Numbered from the stretch's first letter, positions 1-6,112 are shown. The stretch is 6,112 bases of DNA from Bacillota bacterium (GCA_021205715.1 JAJPXA010000176.1:1-6112), one strand, 5' to 3'. The notes: generated by a model from the letters alone, not told the origin. Made by a program: numbers and translations.

Positions 1-250
1 ATGATATAATATCATTATTTGTAAAGGAATACAAGGCTGAATATAAAAATTTTGAATTTCTCGGGTATTGCGCGAGCATATCGCCCGTGTCGGCGATGTT
101 TGTTATGTTGCATCTGCCCTTGCCGGTTATCCTGAGTTTTTTGCCGACAAAGTCGTTATGCTCCACAAGTGTAACCTCGTCCGCTCTTTCGGCGGCGAAT
201 CCCGCCGCGACGAGTCCTGCGGCGCCGGCTCCTATTACTATTACTCTCAT
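1..250 (-). CDS. NAD(P)/FAD-dependent oxidoreductase, BaiN/HI0933 (YhiN) family, C-terminus cut off by window edge
   Basis: The first 83 codons are visible and the frame runs open off the left edge; family members are usually about 400 residues. The protein opens with a hydrophobic strand and the dinucleotide-binding motif GAGAAG (residues 7-12), and an acidic residue ends the second strand (VTLVEHN), as in a Rossmann FAD-binding fold. Next comes the family signature GKKLRITGKGRCNITN (residues 37-52), then YPRNSKFLYSALYSF, which matches the usual region after it. These blocks identify the HI0933-like flavoprotein family; some relatives (BaiN) act in bile-acid metabolism and others are called aminoacetone oxidases, but the substrate cannot be read from this fragment. 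The ATG overlaps the stop of the upstream lipoprotein gene as ATGA, and GGAG lies 9 nt before it, so translational coupling is likely. In Clostridia such genes often precede cmk; that would lie outside the window. Confidence 0.85.
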   Translation of the reverse strand, partial: MRVIVIGAGAAGLVAAGFAAERADEVTLVEHNDFVGKKLRITGKGRCNITNIADTGDMLAQYPRNSKFLYSALYSFTNNDIIS

Positions 251-1842
251 TCTCTTACGCTCCATTGCGAACTGTTTTTATACAGGAAGCTCTCCGTCGG
301 GTCAACTCCGCTTATGACATTTGTCGTTGAAAGCACGGTGCCCTTTTCAAAATACAAAGGCAAAAAGGGCATATCGTTCAAAATAAGGGAGCAGTATTGC
401 TTGGTGAGCGCCTTTTCCTCCTCCTCGTCGCGCGTCATTCCCAGCTGCGCGCATATGGCGTCGACCGCGGGGTTGTTATAACCCATCGGGTTCCCCTCCG
501 AGGACACTATCGCCGATAAATCGCCGTTGTTTCCGGTGTCAATCCTGTCCACAAACATATCGTAATCCTTAGCCGCGATACGGCTTTCAAACTCGTCCGA
601 GGACACCTCGGAAACGACGGTTTGTATATTGAAGTTATTCAAATGCTCCGATATTGTCTGCGCGGTCGACGTCAAATCGGCATCGTCGGCGTTTACGAGT
701 ATCTCGAACGACATCACCTGCTCGACTCCGTCGACCTCTCTCACGTACTGTCCGTCGGCATTAGGGCCCCAGCCGTCGTTGCCCAAAAAGTCGTCGGCGG
801 TCAGCTTGTCGCTGCTGAAATCCGTTTCCTCGATGTAATACAGATACGAGCTTGGATTTACGGGGATGTTTACAGCCGTGCCGCGTGAGAAAATCGCGGT
901 TTCTACTATATCCTCCTTATCGATAAGCTCGGAAATGCCGTTTCGTGTGTTCGCGCCGACGAGCATCTCGTTTTCGAGGTTATATCCCAAAAACACCATT
1001 TTGTTTGAGGGGAAATTGTAAATTTCAAGATTCGCTTTCGGCATATACGTCGACAAATCAACTGTTTCACTTGAGGCGAAATCTATCTCGCTCGCCTCGA
1101 GCATTGTAAGGTATTCCGCGGACGAGGGGAGCTTGTGGATATACAGCGTGTCGATATTCGCTCTGCCGCCGTAGTAATTTTCATACGCTTCGAAACGCAG
1201 CTCATCCACGCGCGCTTTTGAAGCATAGTAAAACGGCCCCGTGCCGTTGGGAATATAGCTTTCATCGGCTTTCATATCGGTTTGGTACTGCACTATCGGG
1301 AATGTCAGCGTCGCCTCGAAGCGCGGCACGGAATTTTTAAGCACGAGCTGTATCGAATAATCGTCGGTCATAGTATAATCGGCGAGGTTTGAAAGACTTT
1401 GGGTGTATTCGGTTTCGCCCGCCAATATAACCTTAATCGTATACGCCACGTCCTTCGCCGTGAACTGCGTTCCGTCGTGCCAGGTGACGTTTTGCTTGAG
1501 ATTGATATTTATCGTTTTTCCGTCGGCGCTGACGTTAAAATCGCTCGCCAAAACCGCCTGCGCGCGCATTTCACCGTCCACCGTAAAAAGCGGTTCATAC
1601 ACGAGCTGCATCGCCTCGGCGACGCTTCTCGATTTTGTGGTGAGCGGGTTAAAGGTGTCGAAATCGTACACGCCCATATTTATGATATTCGGCTTTTCGA
1701 TAAGCTCCTTTTCCTCCGAGGTCTGCCTTTCCTCCTCCGGAAAAATCTTATCAAGCTGTTCCTTTATTTTATCCTCGACGGCGCAGCCCGTTACAGCCGC
1801 GAGCATCGAGAGAACGAGAGTTATCAAAATAAATCTTTTCAT
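247..1842 (-). CDS. ABC transporter solute-binding lipoprotein, family 5 (DppA/OppA-like)
   Basis: This 531-residue protein is probably the extracytoplasmic, membrane-anchored receptor of a peptide- or nickel-type ABC importer. It starts with a basic residue pair and a hydrophobic stretch ending in the lipobox VTGC, so Cys20 should be lipidated after cleavage by signal peptidase II. A charged linker (about 21-50, rich in E and K) tethers the domain. The SBP_bac_5 domain follows: the opening FDTFNPL (about 61-67), VYEPLF (81-86), the hallmark LKQNVTWHDGTQFTAKDV (115-132), GTGPFYY near 200, and near the C-terminus a GYNNPAVDAIC segment and LPLYF, all typical of the family. Length is normal. GGAG sits 8 nt before the ATG, supporting this start. 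No permease or ATPase gene adjoins it: upstream is pgeF (51 bp away) and downstream an oxidoreductase overlapping by 4 bp. The ligand is unknown; oligopeptides are a guess from the family. Confidence 0.93.
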   Translation of the reverse strand: MKRFILITLVLSMLAAVTGCAVEDKIKEQLDKIFPEEERQTSEEKELIEKPNIINMGVYDFDTFNPLTTKSRSVAEAMQLVYEPLFTVDGEMRAQAVLASDFNVSADGKTININLKQNVTWHDGTQFTAKDVAYTIKVILAGETEYTQSLSNLADYTMTDDYSIQLVLKNSVPRFEATLTFPIVQYQTDMKADESYIPNGTGPFYYASKARVDELRFEAYENYYGGRANIDTLYIHKLPSSAEYLTMLEASEIDFASSETVDLSTYMPKANLEIYNFPSNKMVFLGYNLENEMLVGANTRNGISELIDKEDIVETAIFSRGTAVNIPVNPSSYLYYIEETDFSSDKLTADDFLGNDGWGPNADGQYVREVDGVEQVMSFEILVNADDADLTSTAQTISEHLNNFNIQTVVSEVSSDEFESRIAAKDYDMFVDRIDTGNNGDLSAIVSSEGNPMGYNNPAVDAICAQLGMTRDEEEEKALTKQYCSLILNDMPFLPLYFEKGTVLSTTNVISGVDPTESFLYKNSSQWSVRE

Positions 1843-1893
1843 ATGTTACGCTCCGTTTTGTTACGCTCTTTTTGTTGTGATTTTACGAACGGC

Positions 1894-2694
1894 TCATACG
1901 AGCTGCAAAAACGCGCCGAGATTTCCGCGCTTGTCGCCCGCTTTTCTGTGAGAAAACAACAGGCCGCTTTGACAGCGCGTGCATATACCGCTGTCGTCTA
2001 TGTTGGACGCGGGGATGCCCGCCTCCAGAAACTGCGCGCGTATCGCCTTTTGCATATTTACGTGATATTTTTCGCCGTATTTTTTCGCGGTTTCCGCGCC
2101 GAACTCGTTTATGAAAATCTCAGCCACGTCGTCGCCGACCTCGAAGCATTCCTCCTGAATCGAGGGCCCAATCGCGGTCAGGATATTTTCCGGGTTTGAG
2201 TTGTAATCGTTTTTCATTTTTTCAATCGTTTTTTGACCTATGCGCTTCACCGTGCCGCGCCAGCCGGAATGAGCCAGTGCGATTACGCGGTTTTTGGTGT
2301 CGAGAAAAAACAGCGGCACGCAGTCCGCGCTGAATACCGCGATAGGCGCGTTCGGCTTGTCGGTTATGAGCGCGTCGGCGCTCTCGAATTTGTTCTCGCG
2401 CAGAATTCCATTGCCCAAATCATCGTCCGCGACGGTGTGAATAACGTCATCGTGCGTCTGCTTCGACAAGACCAGTCTGTCGCGGTCTATTCCTATTATA
2501 TCTGATATTATTTGAAAATTTTGCAGAACATTATTCCAATCGTCGCCGCTGTGCGAGCGCAGATTCATTGAAGCATAGCATCCCTTTGAAACGCCGCCGA
2601 GGCGCGTCGTAAAGCAATGCTTTACAATGCCGCTTTCCTCGAACGATGAAATCGTGTAATATGCCGCGCCGTCCTTATAGTTTAATTTAAACAT
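1894..2694 (-). CDS. pgeF: Peptidoglycan editing factor / laccase-domain purine nucleoside phosphorylase (YfiH/YlmD family)
   Basis: A cytoplasmic 266-residue enzyme of the Cu-oxidase_4 (DUF152) family. Members described as polyphenol oxidases have purine nucleoside phosphorylase and adenosine deaminase activity, and E. coli YfiH/PgeF keeps wrong residues out of the peptidoglycan stem peptide. Visible signatures in order: TTRLGGVSKGCYASMNL (29-45), KQTH with His81, FSADCVPLFF with Cys125, AHSGWRG with His142, IGPSIQ (175-180), and CTRCQSGLLFSHRKAGDKRG (238-257). His81, Cys125 and His142 match the metal-binding His-Cys-His set of the family, so the active site looks intact. Full family length. 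AAGGA lies about 5 nt before the ATG, which fixes the start. It follows uvrC by 23 bp and is followed by the lipoprotein gene after 51 bp, so it is probably part of one transcript. Which activity matters in vivo cannot be told from sequence. Confidence 0.93.
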   Translation of the reverse strand: MFKLNYKDGAAYYTISSFEESGIVKHCFTTRLGGVSKGCYASMNLRSHSGDDWNNVLQNFQIISDIIGIDRDRLVLSKQTHDDVIHTVADDDLGNGILRENKFESADALITDKPNAPIAVFSADCVPLFFLDTKNRVIALAHSGWRGTVKRIGQKTIEKMKNDYNSNPENILTAIGPSIQEECFEVGDDVAEIFINEFGAETAKKYGEKYHVNMQKAIRAQFLEAGIPASNIDDSGICTRCQSGLLFSHRKAGDKRGNLGAFLQLV

Positions 2695-2717
2695 AGCTTT
2701 CCTTTATATATAACCGT

Positions 2718-4577
2718 CTAATTCTTGTTTTTATGGAAATAATCGTAAACGCTTTGGGCGGATTTTTTGTCCATCGACTCGACCTCCGCAAGCTCCTCGG
2801 CGCTCGCCTCTTTTATTTTATCAACAGATGTGAATTTCGTCAATAGTGATTTGCGTCTTTTTTCGCCTATGCCCGGAATTTCATCCAATTCGGATGTGAT
2901 TTTCGAGCGCAGCTTTCGGTGATAGCCTATGGCGGTGTCGTGAACCTCGTCCTGAATGTTTGTTATCAGCTTGAAAATCGGGCTTACCGCGCTTATTTCT
3001 ATTTCGCCGTTATGACCCACGAGGGCGCGCGTTCTGTGCTTGTCATTTTTTACCATTCCAAAAAGCGGAACGTCAATATCCATCATTTCCATAAGCTCGG
3101 TTATGGTGCTTAAATGACCCTTGCCGCCGTCGAGCAGCATCAGGTCGGGGTACGGCAGGAATTTCGCGTCCTCCGGACGCATTTCGCCCGCGGCGATTTT
3201 TTCCTCCTCTTCCATAGCGTGCCTGTAACGGCGGTAGATTACCTCGCTCATCGCCGCGTAATCGTCCGCGCCCTCGAATGACTTTATCTTGAAAATGCGG
3301 TATTTCCGCTTCGCCGGTTTGCCGTTTTCAAACACAGCCATACCGCCGACGTTATTGCTTCCCTGCGTGTTTGAAATATCGTAAGCCTCTATTCGCGCGG
3401 GGATGGCCGGAAGCCCCAAAAGCGTCTGCATCGACTCCAAAACCGTGTTTTTCTCGCGCTCTTTTAACACCTTCGCCTTATAATTGTCAAGCGAAAGCCG
3501 CGCGTTTTTCTCGACCATATGCATCATATGCGCTTTTTCGCCCCTTTGCGGCGACGTGACGCGCACCTTTTTATTTAATCTGCCGCCCAGCCACTCGGCT
3601 ATGGCGTCCTTATCCTCAATCTCATACTGTGTGTTAATCTCGGGCGGAATCACTTCGCTCTCGCGGTAAAACTGCTTGACAAAGTCCGTCAGTATCTCCG
3701 CTTCGGAGCTGTTGGCGGAATTTTCTATTTTATAGCTTTCGTGTCCTATCACCTTGCCGGCGCGGATAAAAAATACCTCGCAAAACGCGGCGGTTTCGTC
3801 CTTTGCGACGGCTATAACATCGCTGTCGTTTTGATGAGAGGTGTTTATCACCTTTTGATTCTCGCCTATCGCCTTTACCGCGCTTATTTTATCCCTCAGC
3901 GCCGCCGCTTTTTCATATTCGAGCGCCGCGGACGCGTCCGCCATCTGCTTGGTCAAATCTTTGATAAGCTCCTTATGCTCGCCGTCCAGAAAGCGGCATA
4001 TTTCAAAAAATACGCTTCTGTACTCGTCGCGCGACACGTTCCCCGTGCAGGGCGCGAAGCAGGTGCGGATGTGATAATTCAGGCACGGGCGGTATTTTTT
4101 TATATCCTCCGGAAAGCGGCGGGAACAGGTCGGCGGCTTGAAGAGCTTTTGTATAAGGTCAAGCGTGTTTTTTATGCCGCACACATACGGGCCGTAATAT
4201 TTCGCGCCGTCCTTTTTTATGCGGCGCGTCATCATCACCCGAGGGTACGGCTCGTTTATCGTGACCTTTATATACGGGTAGTGCTTGTCATCCTTTAAAA
4301 GGATGTTGTATTTCGGGCGGTATTTTTTTATGAGATTGCACTCGAGCGCGAGCGCCTCGGTTTCGCTGTCGGTAATAATGTACTCAAAATAGGCAATGTT
4401 TGCCACCATTGCCTTGACCTTGGGCGTGTGATTGGCGCTGTTTTGAAAATATTGACGCACTCGGTTTTTCAGCACCTTCGCCTTGCCCACATATATAATC
4501 TTTCCGTCCTTATTATGCATAAGGTACACGCCCGGATTTTCGGGCAGTTTTTTCAGCTCTTCCTTTAAATCAAACAT
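2718..4577 (-). CDS. uvrC: UvrABC excinuclease subunit C
   Basis: The 619-residue nuclease of nucleotide excision repair, which makes both incisions around a UvrB-bound DNA lesion. Domains in order: an N-terminal GIY-YIG domain (about 12-95) with GVY at 16-18, YVG at 29-31, Arg39 and Glu79, used for the 3' cut; four cysteines (151, 165, 173, 177) spaced as in UvrC proteins reported to bind a 4Fe-4S cluster; a UVR UvrB-contact helix (about 203-238, EYEKAAALRDK); the RNase H-like 5' nuclease, with Asp400 (YDIS), Asp438/439 (GADDYAAM), Asp483 (LLDGGKGHL) and His546 (DEVHDTA) at the expected acidic and His positions; and tandem helix-hairpin-helix DNA-binding motifs (about 564-615, IPGIGEKRR). 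All catalytic residues appear present and length is normal. The start at MFDLKEELKKLP matches the family, although no Shine-Dalgarno sequence precedes it. It lies 71 bp downstream of ptsH and 23 bp upstream of pgeF. Confidence 0.98.
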   Translation of the reverse strand: MFDLKEELKKLPENPGVYLMHNKDGKIIYVGKAKVLKNRVRQYFQNSANHTPKVKAMVANIAYFEYIITDSETEALALECNLIKKYRPKYNILLKDDKHYPYIKVTINEPYPRVMMTRRIKKDGAKYYGPYVCGIKNTLDLIQKLFKPPTCSRRFPEDIKKYRPCLNYHIRTCFAPCTGNVSRDEYRSVFFEICRFLDGEHKELIKDLTKQMADASAALEYEKAAALRDKISAVKAIGENQKVINTSHQNDSDVIAVAKDETAAFCEVFFIRAGKVIGHESYKIENSANSSEAEILTDFVKQFYRESEVIPPEINTQYEIEDKDAIAEWLGGRLNKKVRVTSPQRGEKAHMMHMVEKNARLSLDNYKAKVLKEREKNTVLESMQTLLGLPAIPARIEAYDISNTQGSNNVGGMAVFENGKPAKRKYRIFKIKSFEGADDYAAMSEVIYRRYRHAMEEEEKIAAGEMRPEDAKFLPYPDLMLLDGGKGHLSTITELMEMMDIDVPLFGMVKNDKHRTRALVGHNGEIEISAVSPIFKLITNIQDEVHDTAIGYHRKLRSKITSELDEIPGIGEKRRKSLLTKFTSVDKIKEASAEELAEVESMDKKSAQSVYDYFHKNKN

Positions 4578-4589
4578 ATGTCAAATTTT

Positions 4590-4627
4590 TGTAACAAAAT
4601 AACTCTACACACCGAATATGTAGAGCT
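4590..4627 (-). terminator. Hairpin with U-rich tail after ptsH (weak terminator or attenuator)
   Basis: In the ptsH-uvrC gap a 7-bp perfect stem (CTCTACA paired with TGTAGAG, extendable by one G-U and one A-U pair) encloses a 9-nt loop. Read in the direction of transcription it is followed by TTATTTTGTT. The stem is not GC-rich and the T tract is broken, so termination would be partial at best. It is well placed to reduce read-through from ptsH into uvrC or to protect the 3' end of a short ptsH message. The alternative is a chance inverted repeat. Confidence 0.42.
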
Positions 4628-4648
4628 ATTACCCTTATCTTCTATTTT

Positions 4649-4912
4649 TTATTCCGAAAAGTTGGATTCAATAAGCGACACCAACGCGTTTATTGCCTCT
4701 TCTTCATCGCTGCCGTCAGCTATAAGTCTAATCGTAACATCCTTTACAATACCCAAAGACAAAACACCCAAAAGACTCTTCGCATTTACTCTTCTGTCGT
4801 CTTTCTCAACCCATATGCTGGACTTAAACTCATTTGCTCTCTGTATGAAAAATGTCGCCGGTCTTGCGTGCAGACCTACCGCGTTCTTCACCGTAACTTC
4901 ATTTGATACCAT
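4649..4912 (-). CDS. ptsH: Phosphocarrier protein HPr of the PTS
   Basis: An 87-residue HPr, the cytoplasmic phosphocarrier that takes phosphate from enzyme I and passes it to sugar-specific EIIA proteins. The active site GLHARPA puts the phosphorylatable histidine at exactly residue 15, and NAKSLLGVLSLGI puts serine at exactly residue 46, the target of HPr kinase/phosphorylase in Firmicutes. Both residues argue for true HPr rather than Crh, which lacks His15. Such an HPr is expected to act in both sugar transport and CcpA-type catabolite repression. An in-frame ATG seven codons upstream (4933) was rejected: it would place the Shine-Dalgarno sequence GGGAGG inside the coding region and shift His15 to 22. 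From the chosen ATG the GGGAGG lies 9 nt upstream. A promoter lies just before it. G+C is lower than in the neighbouring genes (24 to 27 of 60 bases in three hand-counted blocks), as may occur in a highly expressed gene. Confidence 0.96.
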   Translation of the reverse strand: MVSNEVTVKNAVGLHARPATFFIQRANEFKSSIWVEKDDRRVNAKSLLGVLSLGIVKDVTIRLIADGSDEEEAINALVSLIESNFSE

Positions 4913-4921
4913 TAAACGGAG

Positions 4922-4927
4922 CCTCCC
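4922..4927 (-). promoter_or_regulatory. Shine-Dalgarno site that fixes the ptsH start
   Basis: GGGAGG lies 9 nt upstream of the ATG at 4912. It falls between two in-frame ATG codons and therefore favours the downstream one, which also gives the canonical His15/Ser46 numbering. Confidence 0.85.
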
Positions 4928-4959
4928 TCTCATCGACTGATAAACTTTTTTATGATATT

Positions 4960-4988
4960 AGCATACTATAAAAAAACGTTTTAGTCAA
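4960..4988 (-). promoter_or_regulatory. Sigma-A type promoter for ptsH
   Basis: On the minus strand TTGACT (4988-4983; five of six bases of TTGACA) is separated by exactly 17 bp from TATGCT (4965-4960; four of six of TATAAT). Transcription would begin near 4953, giving a leader of about 40 nt that contains the ptsH Shine-Dalgarno sequence. The region just upstream is almost purely A/T and could act as an UP element. It is the clearest promoter in the window and implies that ptsH is expressed independently of recA. Confidence 0.7.
4973..4982. promoter_or_regulatory. Perfect palindrome in the ptsH promoter spacer, possible operator
   Basis: AAAACGTTTT is a perfect 10-bp inverted repeat with a central CG, lying between the -35 and -10 hexamers of the ptsH promoter. 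LacI-family regulators such as CcpA bind sites with a central CG and an AANCGNT-like core, and a repressor bound here would block RNA polymerase. The outer TG and CA bases of a standard cre site are missing, so the assignment is speculative. An A-tract and T-tract meeting by chance in AT-rich DNA is the main alternative. Confidence 0.25.
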
Positions 4989-5030
4989 TAGGTAATGACA
5001 TAAATATTTTAAATTTAGTTAAAATTTACT
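4989..5030 (-). promoter_or_regulatory. A/T-rich tract upstream of the ptsH -35, UP-element-like
   Basis: The block directly upstream of the -35 hexamer contains runs of A and T, and only 11 of the 60 bases from 4981 to 5040 are G or C. It includes an A/T-only inverted repeat (ATTTTAA at 5006-5012 and TTAAAAT at 5019-5025). Such tracts often bind the alpha-subunit C-terminal domain of RNA polymerase and raise promoter strength, which fits a gene needed at high level such as ptsH. No typical GC-stem terminator for recA is visible in the 181-bp gap. Confidence 0.35.
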
Positions 5031-5093
5031 TACAGCAAATGCTTTTTTTTATCTTTTTCGGTAAATTCGACTATTTACACATTTTCGGGTGTT

Positions 5094-6112
5094 TCAGTCC
5101 TCATCGTCAAGCTCGACGACCTCGGTTTTTTTGCTTTGGTCGAGCCGCTCGCGCACCTGCCTTTCGATATCGTCGCAGAACTCGGGGTTTGCCGACAGAT
5201 ACTTGCGGACATTGTCGCGTCCCTGACCTATTTTTTCACCGTTATAGCTGAACCACGCGCCGGATTTTTTGATTATGTCAAGCTCGACAGCCAAGTCGAG
5301 TATGCCGCCCTCGCGCGATATTCCCTCGCCGTAGAGTATGTCAAATTCAGCCTCCTTAAACGGCGGCGCGACTTTGTTTTTAACAACCTTCGCGCGGCAG
5401 TGGTTGCCGACTATTTCGGTGCCGTTTTTGATGACCTCCTGACGTCTTACGTCTATTCTTACCGATGAGAAGAATTTTAACGCGCGGCCGCCCGGGGTTG
5501 TTTCTGGATTTCCGTATATTACGCCCACCTTTTCTCTTAACTGATTTATGAATATCACGACCGTTCCGGAGCGTGAAATTATAGCCGTGAGCTTGCGCAG
5601 TGCCTGCGACATAAGTCTTGCGAGCAAGCCGACGTGCGCGTCGCCCATCTCGCCCTCGATTTCGGCTTTGGGAACAAGCGCCGCGACGGAGTCGATTACG
5701 ATTACGTCAAGCGCGCCCGAGCGCACGAGCGCCTCGCAGATGTCGAGCGCCTGCTCGCCCGTGTCGGGCTGAGCGACTATGAGATTGTCGATATCGACGC
5801 CGAGCTTTTCGGCGTATACCGGATCGAGCGCGTGCTCCGCGTCGATAAACGCGGCTTCGCCGCCCATTTTCTGCGCCTGCGCCGCAACATGAAGAGCCAC
5901 GGTGGTTTTACCCGAGGATTCGGGGCCGTATATCTCGACCACTCTGCCGCGCGGCAGTCCGCCGACGCCAAGCGCCATATCGAGCGTGAGGCATCCCGTG
6001 GGAATGGCATCCACGGATGTTACGTGGGTATCGCCGAGCTTCATTATGCTTCCCGTTCCGTATTCCTTTTCGATATTGGCAAATACCAAATCCAAAGCCT
6101 TTTTCTTTTCCT
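5094..6112 (-). CDS. recA: RecA recombinase, N-terminal few residues beyond window edge
   Basis: The ATP-dependent strand-exchange protein of homologous recombination and co-protease of the SOS response. The frame continues past the right edge: before the leucine TTG codon at 6093-6095, which is not the start, the codons read EKKKA. 338 residues are visible. Comparison with E. coli numbering gives an offset of four, so about four residues are missing. Counting from the first whole codon, key sites are: the Walker A motif GPESSGKT (62-69), catalytic Glu92 in DAEHALDP, Walker B-like VIVIDS (136-141), loop L1 EIEGEMGDAHVG (about 150-161), and loop L2 beginning FINQ with Gln190, followed by GNPETTPGGRALKF. 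It ends in an acidic tail (VVELDDED) typical of RecA. No intein or frameshift is present. Its promoter and any LexA box lie outside the window. ptsH follows after 181 bp instead of the common partner recX. Confidence 0.98.
   Translation of the reverse strand, partial: EKKKALDLVFANIEKEYGTGSIMKLGDTHVTSVDAIPTGCLTLDMALGVGGLPRGRVVEIYGPESSGKTTVALHVAAQAQKMGGEAAFIDAEHALDPVYAEKLGVDIDNLIVAQPDTGEQALDICEALVRSGALDVIVIDSVAALVPKAEIEGEMGDAHVGLLARLMSQALRKLTAIISRSGTVVIFINQLREKVGVIYGNPETTPGGRALKFFSSVRIDVRRQEVIKNGTEIVGNHCRAKVVKNKVAPPFKEAEFDILYGEGISREGGILDLAVELDIIKKSGAWFSYNGEKIGQGRDNVRKYLSANPEFCDDIERQVRERLDQSKKTEVVELDDED

Noticed and set aside
1..15. Near-palindrome ATGATATAATATCAT at the left edge
   Set aside because: It has a mismatched centre and lies within the coding frame of the oxidoreductase; it is low-complexity A/T sequence.
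1399..2199. A 266-codon plus-strand open frame antisense to the lipoprotein N-terminus and pgeF C-terminus
   Set aside because: It crosses two well-supported genes, shows no recognisable domain, and long antisense frames are expected from the GC-biased codon use of the real genes.
3741..4298. A 185-codon plus-strand open frame inside uvrC
   Set aside because: It lies wholly antisense to conserved UvrC domains and the translation is arginine/alanine-rich and low-information, a shadow of the real frame.
4579..4584. Perfect TTGACA on the minus strand directly before the uvrC ATG
   Set aside because: A promoter using it would start transcription inside uvrC, and the start codon is fixed by the conserved N-terminus.
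4913..4933. Upstream ATG at 4933 as the ptsH start
   Set aside because: It would place the Shine-Dalgarno sequence inside the gene and shift the active histidine from residue 15 to 22.
4578..4940. A 120-codon plus-strand open frame across ptsH, starting back to back with uvrC at CATATG
   Set aside because: It is antisense to the whole of ptsH and has no Shine-Dalgarno sequence or recognisable domain; the juxtaposed ATG arises from the CATATG palindrome.
5041..5093. Inverted repeat GTAAAT/ATTTAC downstream of recA as a terminator
   Set aside because: The stem is only 6 A/T-rich pairs, and in the recA direction it is followed by A runs rather than T runs.
6093..6095. TTG as the recA start codon
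   Set aside because: The frame continues upstream with lysine-rich codons that align with the RecA N-terminus, so the true start lies outside the window.

Overview
The window is a compact run of housekeeping genes, all on the minus strand. It looks like the chromosome of a low-to-mid GC Firmicute, most likely a gut-type Clostridia lineage. The reasons are an HPr with both the PTS histidine (His15) and the regulatory serine (Ser46), a Firmicutes-like RecA, purine-rich Shine-Dalgarno sites, a lipoprotein signal with a clear lipobox, and a BaiN/HI0933-type flavoprotein. The assignment is inferred from protein character only. No rRNA, tRNA, CRISPR array, insertion sequence or phage gene is visible.

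In the direction of transcription (right to left) the order is: recA, missing about four N-terminal codons at the right edge; a 181-bp, very AT-rich intergenic region carrying a good sigma-A type promoter; ptsH (HPr); a 70-bp gap with a hairpin; uvrC; a 23-bp gap; pgeF/yfiH (laccase-domain, peptidoglycan editing factor / purine nucleoside phosphorylase family); a 51-bp gap; a family 5 (DppA/OppA-like) solute-binding lipoprotein; and a 4-bp ATGA overlap into a FAD-dependent oxidoreductase cut off by the left edge. No stretch over 300 bp lacks a gene. The longest gap is the recA-ptsH intergenic region.

Functionally this is two DNA-repair proteins (RecA recombinase, UvrC excision nuclease) on either side of a carbon-regulation phosphocarrier, followed by a cell-wall or nucleoside quality-control enzyme, an orphan peptide-type binding protein and a flavoenzyme. 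Tight spacing suggests that uvrC, pgeF, the binding protein and the oxidoreductase are co-transcribed. ptsH probably has its own strong promoter and may be partly separated from uvrC by a hairpin.

I found no convincing previously undescribed system. The points most worth a second look are regulatory: a perfect AAAACGTTTT palindrome in the spacer of the ptsH promoter, the hairpin between ptsH and uvrC together with the missing Shine-Dalgarno of uvrC, and a GGAGCGTAA translation-start context shared by two genes.
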